Made by a program: the position numbers and the translations under genes
Part shown: positions 45,345-57,290 of the stretch, in pieces
Layout of the letters: every line of letters starts with the position of its first letter
Position numbering within the stretch: the first letter of the stretch is position 1
DNA from: Ctena decussata
Lineage: Eukaryota > Mollusca > Bivalvia > Lucinida > Lucinidae
DNA length: 64,000 bases
NCBI GenBank assembly: GCA_963989385.1
Contig: OZ022508.1
Coordinates: 34,184,166 to 34,248,165, forward strand
Reading direction: 5' to 3'
The notes under the pieces: generated by a model
Told to the model about the DNA's origin: nothing
Seen by the model: only the letters and a program-made list of their open reading frames with translations
The model's database searches: none

Positions 45345-46435
45345 AGCTCACCAGAGCCGAAGGCTCCGGGGGAGCTTATAGGATAGGCAGTTGTCCGTCG
45401 TCGTCGTCTGTCGTATGTCGTCCGTCAACACTTTCAAACGACATCTCCTCTGAAGCCACTGGGCCGATTGGGCCCAAATTTCATCTTTAGCTTTCTTGGG
45501 CTGGGGGATTGAAAGTTTATGTTTTAGATTAAAATTTGCCCTTCAGTTTGGTTGCTATGGCAACTTAGAGTTCCCATAGACTTATAATGGGGAAAATTGA
45601 AAAATGACATTTTCTGCCAGGCCATTGCAGATATGTTGACAAAACTTTTATAGAAATGTTCCTTGAGAAGTCTTCTATCAGCTTTATGTTTTTTGGCCCA
45701 GTGCCCCTTTTATTGGTTGCCATGGAAACCAAAATGGAAAAAAATGGAAAAAATACTTAAAAATTATCTTTTCTGTAACCACTGGGCCGATAAGGCACAG
45801 ATTTCATCTGTGGTATCCTTAGGCTGGGGGATTGAAAGTTTGAGTTTTTTATGAAAATTTGCCTTTTAGTTTGGTTGCTATGGCAACTTAGAGTTCCCAT
45901 AGACGTATAATGGGGAAAATTGAATAATGGCATTTACTGCCTAGCCATTGCAGATATGTTGACAAAGCTTTTATAGAAATGTTCCATAAGAAGTCTTCTA
46001 TTAGCTTTATTGTTTTTGGACCCACTGCTCCTTTTACTGGTTGTCATGGAAATCAAAATGCAAAAATAAAGGAAAAAAATACTTGCAAAATTATCTCCTC
46101 AGAAGCCACTGGGCCAATAAGGCCCAGATTTCATCTTTAGTATTCTTAGGCTGGGGGGTTGAAAGTTTGTGTTTTTGATGAAAATCAGCTCTTTCGTTTG
46201 GTTGCTATGGCAACTTAGAGTTGCATTGACTTATAATGGGGAAAATTGAAAAATGGCATTTACGGCAATCAAAATATGGAAAATAGTTATATATTTTGTT
46301 ATCAACTCAACAGACTGTCAGACTGTGACTTTGTAGTTGTATATTTTGTATTAGCCTGTACAAATGTGACAGTAATTTTGATAGCAATTTTGAGCTAGAG
46401 ATCTGGTTAGCTTTGTGGCCCGTGGGCCTCTTGTT
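45345..46435 (+). mobile_element. Compact hairpin-headed tandem-core element E5
   Basis: The head after a T-run is AGCTCACC-AGAGCC-GAA-GGCTC...GGAGCT (45345-45376), followed by GTCCGTCGTCGTCGTC. Three core units of ~325 bp each carry CCACTGGGCC, GGCTGGGGG.TTGAAAGTTT and TTGGTTGCTATGGCAAC. The 3' end is TCTGGTTAGCT (46402-46412, inverse of the AGCTCACCAGA head), hairpin GGCCC-GT-GGGCC (46417-46428) and TCTTGTT. It is non-coding and about 1.1 kb. Confidence 0.8.
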
Positions 46436-46438
46436 TTT

Positions 46439-47372
46439 CTATGGCGAATAGTAAGCCTACCTATTCTCTATCAAATGCCACCAACAGAGAATTTCTACAA
46501 TATGAAATTTATTCTGATTTGCCAAGGTTTCTTGATTTCAGAGCTTTCGTAACGTCACACGCACAGAGCGCAAGTTTCGGCTAAATTTTATCATTGGCGC
46601 AATAGCAAAACTCAAAATAATAAATATATGATGTAGATATAGTATTGTCATCAATTTGAAGAATATATATGGCATTATAAGAATGGTGCGTTTTCATTGA
46701 CGCTGAGTATATTTTGCTTATATATATTTTAAGTTACAAAATAAAGTAATACGGAAAGTAGAATGGGCAGCTAAACAGCTTACCAGACTAATAGAGCCCA
46801 TAGACAAGCGAACATAACACTAGGTAGCATTTAATGACCACGACAGAAGTACCGCAATGGACCGGTCAGAAAAAAAATATGGCGGCTTAAACTGGTTAAA
46901 CTGGATCCAAACCTCGCCCTCTGCTTCTGCGGTGGTTCGAAATATTTAGTTAGCTGTTTGGTCCGCATGAAGGTTTCCTAACCCATCGGTGAATCATCAC
47001 CGGAAACATACAAATCACGAATAAGGCCTATGATGAATCAGAGATAAGGACTCTACAGAAATAACGTGTGGCGACATCTGGAACCCCAGGGGTTTCAAAC
47101 AACACCACTGAAATACCGGAGCTAAAGAAAAACATCGGTTGAATCCCGAATTCTAAGCAACCGACAGGGAAGCTCCGGTCCAAGTCAACTAACCTAAATA
47201 GCATTATGTTGGGCCCATCATTGAGTCTGATGATGCCCGATATCTATTGAAAGCAGCGATGCATATTGGGTCATGACCTATATTTCATCGGCCATTGAAC
47301 ATAGAAAAAATGTTTACCTGTTGCGTTTAGCATAGTGTCTAAGTATCAAATAGGGATTGAGTGCGCATTGAG
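46439..47372. other. No gene; short shared block
   Basis: GGTGCGTTTTCATTGACGCT near 46685 is the inverse of a block near 31960-31990. Otherwise nothing recognised. Confidence 0.5.
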
Positions 47373-47502
47373 CTAGCTTAGACCCTCAGCTACCATTTAA
47401 GCGCAAAGCGAAGGCTCTGGTCAGACTGGGCGGATGCCCAGGCTGATCTGAGTCTGCGCTGGGTGCACAACCACTTTATTGGTTTTCTCATGTCGCGGCT
47501 CA
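47373..47502. mobile_element. Long-palindrome MITE P1, half copy
   Basis: Only the right arm is present, from the centre (AGCTTAGACC) to CATGTCGCGGCTCA. Confidence 0.88.
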
Positions 47503-47910
47503 ATTATGTGATAATGGAACATCCTAGTTAGACTCCATAGTCTATCGAGAGAAATTGTTACAATGTCTCTGTTAAGTCTTTTTCTTAATGTTTAGACGTA
47601 ATAACTGTCCTCAACATGTCAGATTCTAATAACCTCTAATTTCTGAAACAAAATATATCACAATTAGCCATCACCAAGGCCATTTCTGGTAAATATCAGA
47701 AGTCGGTGAAAAGTAATTCAATTAAATGTGTGTGAGTGAGTGTGAAGACTTAATGGTCTGATATTGGTTAAAATTCTCTCCTTTCACCTTGATCTATACC
47801 GCTACAGCAGCATTTCAGCTATTACAAAATACTGCATGGGTACTTTTAATACAACTTGATGAAACGGGATAATTATGTGACAAATGATTGGTCGATGTTT
47901 TGCGATTTTA

Positions 47911-48230
47911 GTGTCCTTTTTAACATTATTACAGTGATATCAGGACAGAGAGAGGATGATAACAAAGGCTTTGTCCAATAGAATTTGCTTACGATTGAAA
48001 AGACTTCCGCCACCTGTGGGAATCGAACGTGGAAGCGCTACACAACTTGACAGTGAGGGATCCGTTGAGCCAAAGTTCGAAACAAAATATATAAGCTTGC
48101 AGTTGAGAGTTGGTCAGATCTCATGTTATTCACTCGGTCTACACACTGTGCATCTATGCAAGCTGACAAAATCTCTATTGTCCTTTTTAACATCATTCCA
48201 GTAATATAAGGACAATAACAGGCCCTGAAT
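47911..48230 (-). repeat. Repeat C with tRNA-like A and B boxes, copy 1
   Basis: On the minus strand TTGGCTCAACGGATCC resembles an A box and CACGTTCGATTCCCAC a B box with normal spacing. This suggests a tRNA-derived SINE. Similar sequence occurs at 52465-52700. The unit is bracketed by a ~45-bp direct repeat containing TGTCCTTTTTAACAT (about 47911 and 48179). Confidence 0.5.
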
Positions 48231-48909
48231 CGCTCACTTGAGCAAAAAGGTCAAACACCGAATTACGCGGAATTCTTGTTTCCATTATTATTGTTCTTTC
48301 TGCACGAAAGTGTTGGGATTACTTTTGAAAAAAAAAACATTCAGCCAGTGGCCTATGACTCTCTCAGCAGCCAGTGGTCTATGATTGTCACATCAATAAC
48401 AATATCTTGATGGCGGTCATCTTCGAAGGAATGGTCATACTTGACCTTTGATTCATCTTGACGCCTGAGGTAATGAAATAAGTCAGGCGGCACATTGCTG
48501 ATTTTTAAAGACAAACTAGGCATACTGCAAACAAAACAAAACAATGTGAAATTAGGATTTACCAGCGTTCAGATGATCTAAGTAGGGGTCTTATTAAATC
48601 CAGACACAAGTTCCAGACCAAGTACAATGTTTGGATTCAGTTAAACAAAAAAACAATTGAAGTGATCCAATTAAGGATTACGATTGCGTCTGTCCTGCTG
48701 GGAAGAGGAACATTAGCATGAGCGCACATATAGCCAGCATCCTTAATTATCTTGGACACATGACTTACCAGCAATCAACAGAGCCACGGCCACAAGCAAA
48801 AATGTTCAAGTCCTCTGATACAGATGAGCAGATACTAATGTCTGAGGGGGTTATTCATCATTTAACTAGTACCATGCATTACATATTTTGGGCTGATATT
48901 GGCGAAAGT
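48231..48909. other. No gene or recognisable repeat
   Basis: GAATCGCTCACTTGAGC near 48227 resembles the terminal motif of E6. Otherwise nothing. Confidence 0.4.
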
Positions 48910-49136
48910 CAGGGGCCATATTTATAAAACCACTTAAGTCGTTGCTATGCTGTTGCTAAGGCTAAATTTCTATAAAGGAGATTCCATACAACTATGAAAT
49001 TTGTGCTGGAGGAACAGTCTATGTAAGACTGTTCCTCCAGAGCAAATTTCATAGTTGTAGGGAATCTCCTTCTAAGAAATTTAGCCTTAGCAACAGCATA
49101 GCAACGACTTAAGTTGTTTTATGAATACGCCCCCAG
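48910..49136. mobile_element. Palindromic MITE P2, copy 2
   Basis: Same palindrome as 28402-28612 with both arms complete, including GCTATGCTGTTGCTAAGGC and its inverse. Confidence 0.9.
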
Positions 49137-49255
49137 GACACTAAGTACTGGTGAACCACTGAGAAGGCCTCTTCAGGAACATTGTGGATAGCTTACTGTG
49201 CTCGACATAACCTTAAATTGACAGGGCCATAAAATCACAAGCAACAAACAAGAAT
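49137..49255 (+). repeat. Possible SINE-A remnant
   Basis: 'actaagtactggtgaaccactgagaaggcct' and following words resemble the SINE-A body, but the copy is strongly diverged. Confidence 0.4.
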
Positions 49256-50330
49256 ACAAGAATACAAGATCTTTATTTCGAATTTTCTGCCCACATAGGA
49301 GCATACATAGAGGCATATAACATGTGAAACCAAATATATAATCAAGGAAAGAATTCCAAATGACAGATTACCTACTGGCCAAACAGAAAATAACACTAAC
49401 ACACAGGCATACAGAGAGAGAGAGAGATAGAGAGATATCTAGCAATTATCTAACTTTGGTAAAAAATAAGCCCTTGATAGCAAGATGGTATGATTATGGT
49501 TATGTCATTCATCATCATAATAATAACCACTGTCGGGAAACACAAATACTAAAGATATTACTGAATTTTTAATACAGAGCATTAAAGGTTAGGGGAAACA
49601 TTGCATGTAAATGTCTATGACGCAACCCAATCGAAAAGACAATCTGGTGCATGCATGCTACAAAGTCATAAGTGCCCACCAAGACAGCCAAGAGAAGAAA
49701 GCATGGGCATACTGCAAAGCTGCATGTACCCCCGAGTCTAACCCACCAAGGCAATCATAGTGCACACCATACCCACATGTCAATGTCATATTGATTCAGG
49801 CACCCACCAGTATCGCCAAACAACTGAGTTATGTCATATATCATGATCCACATTAGATACAAAGTATACCATAAACTTATACATAACCAGTACCTATCAG
49901 GTATTATATAACAATATGCTTCAGTATATCTCTATTCAATATCAATTGTCTAAGTTCAGATGAATATAGTTAGCAAGACTTTTAATTACATTCTGATCTT
50001 CACAATTTAGAAGCCATAGATACTTGTTTAGATTATTCAATCCTATAAAGGTTTTACATACCTTACCCGCTAACCCCATTAATGGCTCTCTAGAGGTACT
50101 AAAGGCAGGGCATTCAAGTAAACATACTTTTTTATACAGAAGTGTCTAAGAGATTACTAAAACCTCATTCATATTTTTTATCCAGCTGTATATCAGTCTA
50201 ATCTTGGCCACATTTAAACTTTCTCTGTGGTGTAAAACAGGACGCAGTTTATCTGTTAAAACATACCTATGTACAGATATGAAACCCTTTGATTTTATTA
50301 TGGAATTGGTGATGCAAACTGATCATAAAT
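49256..50330 (-). pseudogene. 3' end of a LINE (C-terminal RT tail and 3' UTR), eroded
   Basis: On the minus strand a coding-like stretch (50118 down to 49945) reads ECPAFSTSREPLMGL... NVIKSLANYIHLNL and a stop. A Cys-containing tail followed by a hydrophobic/charged end of this kind is typical for the C-terminus of non-LTR retrotransposon proteins. The element ends in AATAAAGATCTTGTATTC and a short TTGTATTC-type repeat near 49250-49275. Frames upstream are broken. The clade is not assigned. Confidence 0.5.
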
Positions 50331-50759
50331 TACTAACTTATTAATATAAAAATTATAACAAAACTATGTATTTCTAAATTTTGAGTTTTTTCGCTGTTCA
50401 CATTCAGCATTCATAAAACTCATGTTACCGCTTTTCATTTATCAAGAAAATCTACGATTATAATCTACACATGAATGGCCTATTTTTATATTAATTTTAC
50501 AGGTTGACAAGAACTGCAACATAGCTAAAGCGAAAAATTAATTCGTTCCAAATATTTTTGAGCTAAAATTTGGGGGCATCTGCAATTAAAATTTACTACA
50601 GAAATTTTATGGTAAACATTGAATTACATATTAAGTAGTACATAGATGATCAAGAATTATTAGGAATCATTTTGAGAATTAAACAAGTCAAAAATTAAAA
50701 AATCCAATTGCTTTGTGCTGCTTTAAATTGGGGCGACCCTATTTTTTGCAACAAATTCA
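50331..50759. other. No gene or recognisable repeat
   Basis: AT-rich; nothing seen. Confidence 0.45.
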
Positions 50760-52437
50760 ATAAAAATGCTGTTTTAAACGATCTCGGGCCACGATTTGAA
50801 CAAACTTGATAAACAAAACACTAGGCAATGCTATATAACAAATTCCAAGCATCTGAGCCAAGCCGTTCTGGAGAAGAATATTTTTGAATATTTATCTGTG
50901 TATTTCTATGGTTCAAACCTAGGACTCGCTGTCGCGGGGCCATTTCGGACCCGGGGACCACCATTTGAAGACACTTGATAAAGGACTACTGGGCAATGCT
51001 ACATACCAAATTTCAGTTATTTGAGCTAACAGGTAGAATTTTGAATATACTTCTCTGGTTCAAACCTAGGACTCCCTGCCGTGGGGCTATTTTGGATTCA
51101 AAGGCCACTATTTGAACAAACTTGGTAAAGGACAACTAGGCAATGCTACATGCCAAATTTCGAGCTAAGAGGTTCTATGTCTATGGAAGAAGATTTTTTA
51201 ATATTTTTCAATGTATTTCTATGGTTCAAACCCAGGACTTCCTGTTGCGAGGCCATTTCGGACTCTGGAACCACCATTGGAACGAACTTGGTAATGAACC
51301 ACTAGGCAATGCTACATACCGAATTTCCAGCATCCGAGCCAAGCAGTTCTATAGAAAAGATTATTAAGTATATTTTATTTTCCAACCCGAGACCCCCCCC
51401 CCCTAAGTGGTGGACTCCCTGCCGTGGGGACGTTTTGAATCCTGGGGCCACCATTTGAACAAATTTGGTAAAGGACCACTAGGCAATTCTAACTATCAAA
51501 ACTCAAGCATCTGAGCCAAGCAGTTCTGGAGAATATTTTTGAATATTTTTCTATGTATTTCTATGGTTCAAACCTAGGACTCGCTGCCGCGGGGCCATTT
51601 CGGACCCAGGGGCCACCTATTGTACAAACTTGATAAAAGACTACTAGGCAATGCTACATACCAAATTTCAAATATTTGAGCTAACAGGTAGAATTTTGAA
51701 TATATTTCGCTGGTTCAACCTAGGACTCCCTCCCGTTGGGTCATTTTGGACCCAAAGGCCACCATTTGAACAAACTTGGATAAAGACTTCAAGGCAATGC
51801 TACATACCAAATTTCAAGCATCTGAGCTAAGAGCTTCTAAACAAGAAGAGCTTTGCATCTTTTTCTATGTATTTATATGATTCGAACCCAGGACTCCCGC
51901 CGCGGGGCCATTTCGGACACTTGAGCCACCATATCAACAAACTTGGTAAAATAGACTAGGCAATGCAACATACCCAGTTTCAAGCATCCGAGCCAATCAG
52001 TTCTGGAGAAGAAGATTTTTGAAAAAAGTTCTATGTATTTCTATGCTTCAAACCAAGGACTCCCTGCCGTTGGGCCATTTTGGACCTAGGGGCCTCCAGT
52101 TGAACAAACTTGGTAAAGGACCACTAGGCAATGATTCCTACCAAATTCAAGCATCTGAGTCAAGCAGTTCTGTTGAAAAAGATTATTAAGTATATTTTAT
52201 TTTCGAACCCAAGACCCCCGCCGCAAGGCAATTTTGGACCAAAGGGCCACTCTTTAATCAAACTTGGTAAAGGTCTACTAGATAACGCTGCATACCAAAT
52301 ATCAAAGCCCTAAGCTTTGCGGTTTCAGAGATGACATTGAAAGCAAATTGTTGACGCCGCACGACGGACGACGCATGCCGGGCGACGGATATTGTGTAAA
52401 CACAATAGCTCACCTGGAGCCTATGGCTCAAGTGAGG
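50760..52437 (-). mobile_element. Hairpin-headed tandem-core element E6
   Basis: The minus-strand head is CTCACTTGAGCC-ATA-GGCTCCAGGTGAG (about 52408-52436), followed by CGTCGCCCGGCATGCGTCGTCCGTCG. The core has ten units; the landmark 'aggcaatgctacatacc' falls near 50822, 50991, 51138, 51303, 51480, 51645, 51791, 51957, 52124 and 52280, a mean period of ~162 bp. A 3' terminus was not found. It is non-coding. Confidence 0.75.
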
Positions 52438-52464
52438 TAATAAAAGGAATAATCAGAAAAGACT

Positions 52465-52700
52465 TTATGCAATGGAACTCACTTACGGTTTTAAGACTTC
52501 AGCCTTCCGTGGGAATCCAACCGGGAACTGCTAGACAATTTGGCTATACGGCATCTGTTGCTCCAAAGGTCGAAATGAAATATACCAGCTGGTAAATTAT
52601 GTGAAAGCTGGCCAAATCTCGATGTCCTCACGGTTTTCACACGGTTTACACACTGTGCATCTGTGCGAGCTGACCAAATCTCGATTTCATTAACATTTCG
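52465..52700 (-). repeat. Repeat C, copy 2
   Basis: Matches 47911-48230 over GACTTC.GCC..C.GTGGGAATC, the A/B-box-like region and TACACACTGTGCATCT.TGC.AGCTGAC.AAATCTC. Confidence 0.55.
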
Positions 52701-52974
52701 TGTAAACTTTGCTTATTGATGTGAACAACGTAAAACATGTTTAGAAACAAAGGTGCTGATGTCTGTCTCTATTTTGATGCTAACAAAACATATAAAAAAG
52801 CATATCCCTATTCTTTATCAGACTGCGTGTGTGTATAGTTGCACGCATATTATGGTATCGATTGATTATATATCATACGTAAAACACGTTGAATTGGGAA
52901 AATCCGTTAAGCGGTTCTTCGTGACTGAATAGCGGCCATCTCAGCTGGACAGTTTGCACAAATATGCAAAATGT

Positions 52975-53300
52975 CCATGCAAGCATGGTTCTTATCAAAT
53001 GAAAATCTTAAAGAGTTCCTTCCTTCAAGAGCAGAGAATATATTCAGAAGAAGGAACATGGGCCAGACTACGTAGTTTCGGCTAATAAAGCCTCTTCAGT
53101 GACCCTGACAATATCTGGTGACGAAACTAGAGAAAAGCATACTGTGGTTTGTTTTTTAAATCTTAATTGGACAGTCGATTCAAAGACCGATTAGTATCAA
53201 AAAAGGTCAAAATAATATATAAAACAATGGTTTAGAATATGACTATAAACCAATCCAAAATTTCAGATTTCTCAGAATATATCCTCTGATCTCAAAGGAC
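52975..53300 (-). repeat. Dispersed repeat X, inverted copy
   Basis: The reverse complement shows the GGCCCATGTTCCTTCTT block, the 'aaatttt.gattggttta' block and TTTGAGATCAGAGGATAT, in the same order as 22565-22870. Confidence 0.65.
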
Positions 53301-53310
53301 TAAAATAAAA

Positions 53311-53548
53311 TGAGCCGCGACGCGACAAAACCAACAATGTGGTTGTGCGCCCAGCGCAGACTCAGATCAGCCTGGGCATCCGCCCAGTCTGATCAGAGCC
53401 TTCGCTGTCCGCATGGAGGTAGCTTAGACCCTTAGCTACCCTTTGAGCACTTAATGAAGAGTCTGATCAAGTTTGGAGGATGCCTAGGCCAATCTAAGTC
53501 TGCGCTGGGCGCACAACCACATTGTTGGTTTTGTCGTGTCGCGGCTCA
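53311..53548. mobile_element. Long-palindrome MITE P1, copy (238 bp, complete)
   Basis: Complete palindrome from TGAGCCGCGACGCGAC to GTCGTGTCGCGGCTCA, with a few mismatches in the right arm. Confidence 0.93.
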
Positions 53549-54508
53549 AATATAATCTGCACTATGGATATTGTACGGGGACACGTTTATTTCTTCAAAG
53601 GTCTTCTTGGTTGTTTTATGTGTTGTTATTTGCTGTGTCTGCTATTGATATATTGTTTATGATGATAAGGCTAGTCCGTTGACCACCTACATGGGAAATG
53701 GCTGTTTACATGGCTGCCGCTGGTGTTGTCTTTGGTGATGACTAGTTTAATTTGTGTTGTCTTTTTCCCCGCATGTGTTTTGGGTTTGATCTCGAATTGA
53801 ATTGTGTCAGTCCTGAGAATTTTCTTCCTTGCTTTTACTTAACTACATCCAGGGTGTCTTGAAGTCGTGTCAGTTTCCTGTGCTTATTTAGTTATGGTAG
53901 CCATATTAGATGGTCCGTGTCTTTAAAAGTCTTATAGAACTCTATTTATGAACCATACCGACGCAAATTTATCAAAATATGTTCAGCAGTTCTGCAGTAA
54001 CCTCCTTTCAAGTATTCGCACTGTTTAGTACAGTACTGTTAGATGGTGGTCATCTAGGATATTCTTGTTCCACAAATTTACCAATACAAATTCAATGTTA
54101 CTTGAGATAATGTACTTTTCTTGTTTTACTAATGTTATTCCGAATTTCGATGTACATATTGAATGGTCCATGCTTTTATACTTCTAGAATAACCTAAATA
54201 ACATTAAGCAAGAACCATTTTGTCACAAATTACAATGCAGATCAAAATCCGTTCAGCAGTTCCTACAATACCTCCAGTTTCATGATTTTTTTTTTCTTTA
54301 TTAATTTTATGTATCTATTATTATCTATTTATTTAGTTATTCTTGGTTGGGGTGCGAGGGTATTATCATTATTATTATTTATTGTTTTTACATAGATAAC
54401 AACCACTTAGGATGGTCAACCGAAAACTAATCTTGCAAACTGACCAGGCGAGGATGGTTTTCCTATCTCACTCTTCTGCCTTCCTCAGTCCGAGACACGG
54501 CACGGTAT
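53549..54508. other. No gene; traces of a degenerate array
   Basis: Blocks near 53960 and 54240 ('aaat..atcaaaat..gttcagcagttc.t.ca.taacctcc') recall the E3 core. The LTR element's target duplication GTAT is at 54505-54508. Confidence 0.4.
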
Positions 54509-55358
54509 TGTAATGACCGAGCGGTTACACTTGCCGTCCGTCTGACGCAACTCCCTACAATTCTCGGGTTTGACAAAGACTCAAGCCACTAACTGTTAAC
54601 TAATTTTAATAACAATTATTTTCTTTAAAAATTAAGAGCATTATCTTAAGCAGCGCTTGGCTTGAAAGAATAATATTTCCCCCTACCTCAATTTATTGCC
54701 TTTAACTCTAAAACTCCGTGTTTGAATCCCAGAAACGTAAACCCGATCCAACGCTAAAAAACACAACTGCTCTCTACCAGCGCAAAACGCATTCCCTCTT
54801 GACCCAAGCCAACCGCTGCTTATATACCCAACACATACCCAACGAACAATCTGCTGAAATCAGCACCCAACACGTCGAATTCCAACTCCCAACGCGCTGG
54901 TTAGCGGTTGGGACGTCGGGATCCCAACGCGTTGGGTGACGAAACCAGCAAAACCAACAAGAAGCGCGTTGGGAAAACGATGTACTTGGTGACCCTTTGC
55001 AATTAAATGGCCGAACTAATATCAATAATTACCTATATACTTTGGGAAGTCACACAAAATATAGATTCTTTAGTCTATTTTGAATTTGTCCGCCAAAGTA
55101 ACTACTACTGGGTCACCAGGTTAAACTATTTATATCGATTTGTTCTAAAAATAATTGTATATTACTTGCAGTCAAACATAGTACTCTTAAAGTACAACGT
55201 TAGGTTCACATGGTTCAAATGCACTTCACAGAAAAGGTGCCGTCTTAAATGGAGAAAATAAAGTATGAAAAGGGCTCCGAAACGGAACACTAAGAACACT
55301 GTGAAGCTAATAAGGAAATATATATATAAGAGGGAACTGTCAACAGTACGACTCTACA
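54509..55358 (-). repeat. 3' LTR
   Basis: 850 bp, TGTAATGACC...GACTCTACA on the plus strand. It appears identical to 58840-59689. Small ORFs inside it are duplicated in both LTRs and are not genes. Confidence 0.97.
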
Positions 55359-55375
55359 TTTGCCCCCCTCTTTAA
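55359..55375 (-). other. Polypurine tract
   Basis: On the minus strand AAAGAGGGGGGCAAA lies directly before the 3' LTR, the position for second-strand priming. Confidence 0.85.
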
Positions 55376-55527
55376 GCGATGTGTCCTCACGAGCACATTT
55401 TAAAGACTTATTCCATTTCCTGGTCCATATAATAGAATCAGAATATAGATAATCCTTTTGAGTATGAACAGTCGTTATCTCCCTAATAAATCCTAAGTTT
55501 AGTATAAAATTATCACTAGCTCTTATT

Positions 55528-56100
55528 TTATTGGTTGTTTGGTTTGTGTTGTTCATGCAAACAGTAAATAGGTTTATCTGTCATTGACTGTAGCTGATCC
55601 CCCTTACCAATATCGGAGTCACAGTGCCTCTCGCTACCTCTTTCGTGCAGAAAATAGTCACTGGCACCTGATTCGTCAGCGCTGTATTGACGACTACCTG
55701 TTCCTGTCCTCTTCCTTACCAGCTCTGTGCCTGTATTGTTTCCAGCAAAAGTGGAGCCATAGTGCCCGCCTATATTACGATCATGAATCAAACCATTTTC
55801 GGCAGAAACATAGTCTGGTTTCAATGAACGCGTGCCAGCATTTAGCTCACCCACAATTATACTACTGTCTTGTAAATGTTCTATGAGGTCAGGCCCAGAG
55901 TGCCAGTCTGCACTTCCACTGTCAATGTTATTGACCTGTGCAGTCATTGGTTCTTGTCTGTGTGTCTGTGGTCTGTTTGTTGGATTAGTGTCCGACCTAC
56001 ATGTGTCTGACTGAACTCGCGCAATACTGGGGCCATAGTGCCAGTCTGCATGTCCACTATGAGTGTAAGAACCCTGTATCGGCTTTGGTTCTTTTCTCAC
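55528..56100 (-). other. Open region between pol and the 3' LTR with repeats shared with gag
   Basis: The minus frame open from inside pol down to 55528 contains modules such as SGHADWHYGP...NRPQTHRQEP and SGSADWHSGP. These correspond to repeats in the gag-like ORF. No integrase zinc-binding HHCC motif or DDE triad is seen. It may be duplicated gag-region sequence left after an integrase deletion. Confidence 0.5.
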
Positions 56101-57290
56101 ATTTACTACAGGGGCCACATTTAAGCTGCTCGAGATTATCAGAATCAGGACACTGACAGTCCCATGGATAAGGGCAACGACTAAGGGCGTCAGCATTTGC
56201 GTGTTTATTACCAGGTCTATACTCAATGCCAAAGTCGTATTCCGACAGTATTTCAATCCAACGAGCTATTCTGCCTTTTGGCTCTTTTAATCGGAACAGC
56301 CAGACGAGTGCTTGATGATCGCTTCTAACAACAAATTTTCTTCCTAACAGATATTGTCTATAATATTCTACGAAGTGACGAATGGCCAGCAGTTCTTTGT
56401 CAGTTATGCAATAGTTTTTTTCGGCTTTCCCTAATGTGCGACTGCCATAGCTGATCACTCGTTCTTGTCCATCCTGTATTTGACCTAAGATTCCTGCAAT
56501 TTGATAGTCGCTAGCGTCGGTGTCGAGAATGTAAAGACCGGTTTCTTTGGGAAACGCCATTATATCGGACCCAATTAATGCCTGTTTCAGTGTATGAAAT
56601 GCCTCATTACACGCTGCTGTCCATTTAAAATCTACTCCTTTTCGGGTCAACTCGGTAAGCGGCCTGACCATACTTGAATAATTTTTCACAAACCGTCTAT
56701 AGTAGTTCCCCAAACCTAATATTTGACGCACACCCGTTACATTTGTTGGCACAGGCCACTGTTGAATTTTTGACACATTATGAGGATTTGGTTTGATTCC
56801 CTGTGCTGACACTAGATGGCCTAAGAAATCAACCTCTGTCTGAAAAAGCTGACATTTCTCTGGTTTTAGTTTAAGGCCTGCTAACTGCAGCCGTTGCAAA
56901 ACTTCCTCGACGCGTTTAAGATGCTCTTCGAAGCTATTGCCGAACACGACGATATCATCAAGATATATCAAACAGGTATGCCACTGCAGACCACGTAGCG
57001 CAATTTCCATCAGCCTCTGAAATGTTGCTGGACTATTAGTAAGCCCCATTGGCATCGAGGTATACTCGTATAAACCGTATTTTGTGCAAAACGCTGTCTT
57101 AGAAATGTCAGTTTCCTTAACTGGAATTTGGTGGTATCCAGAAGTAACATCGAAGCAAGAAAACAGGGTTGCTCCCGCCACCGCATCGAGACAATCGGAC
57201 ACGCGAGGTAAGGGAAATGCGTCCTTTATTGTCACCGCATTAAGTCTTCTATAATCAACACAAGGTCGAATTTTTCCTGTGGCAATTCCC
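56057..57290 (-). pseudogene. Ty3/gypsy reverse transcriptase and RNase H
   Basis: The frame is open from about 57290 with ATGKIRPCVDYRRLN. It runs through the RT palm (FDVTSGYHQIPV, MPMGLTNSPATFQ, YLDDIVVFG with the catalytic YxDD aspartates), the connection (KPEKCQLFQ, FLGHLVS) and RNase H (DTDASDYQIAGILGQ, DKELLAI, SDHQALVWL, HANADALSR). It ends after a cysteine-rich tail (CQCPDSDN...CGPCSKCEK). The upstream junction joins it directly to gag in another frame. The front of RT and the whole protease are therefore deleted, and integrase is absent downstream. The RT and RNase H motifs themselves are intact. Confidence 0.92.

Noticed and set aside
54718..55261. Small plus-strand genes duplicated at 59049-59592
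   Set aside because: They are identical because they lie in the two LTRs; no coding character.
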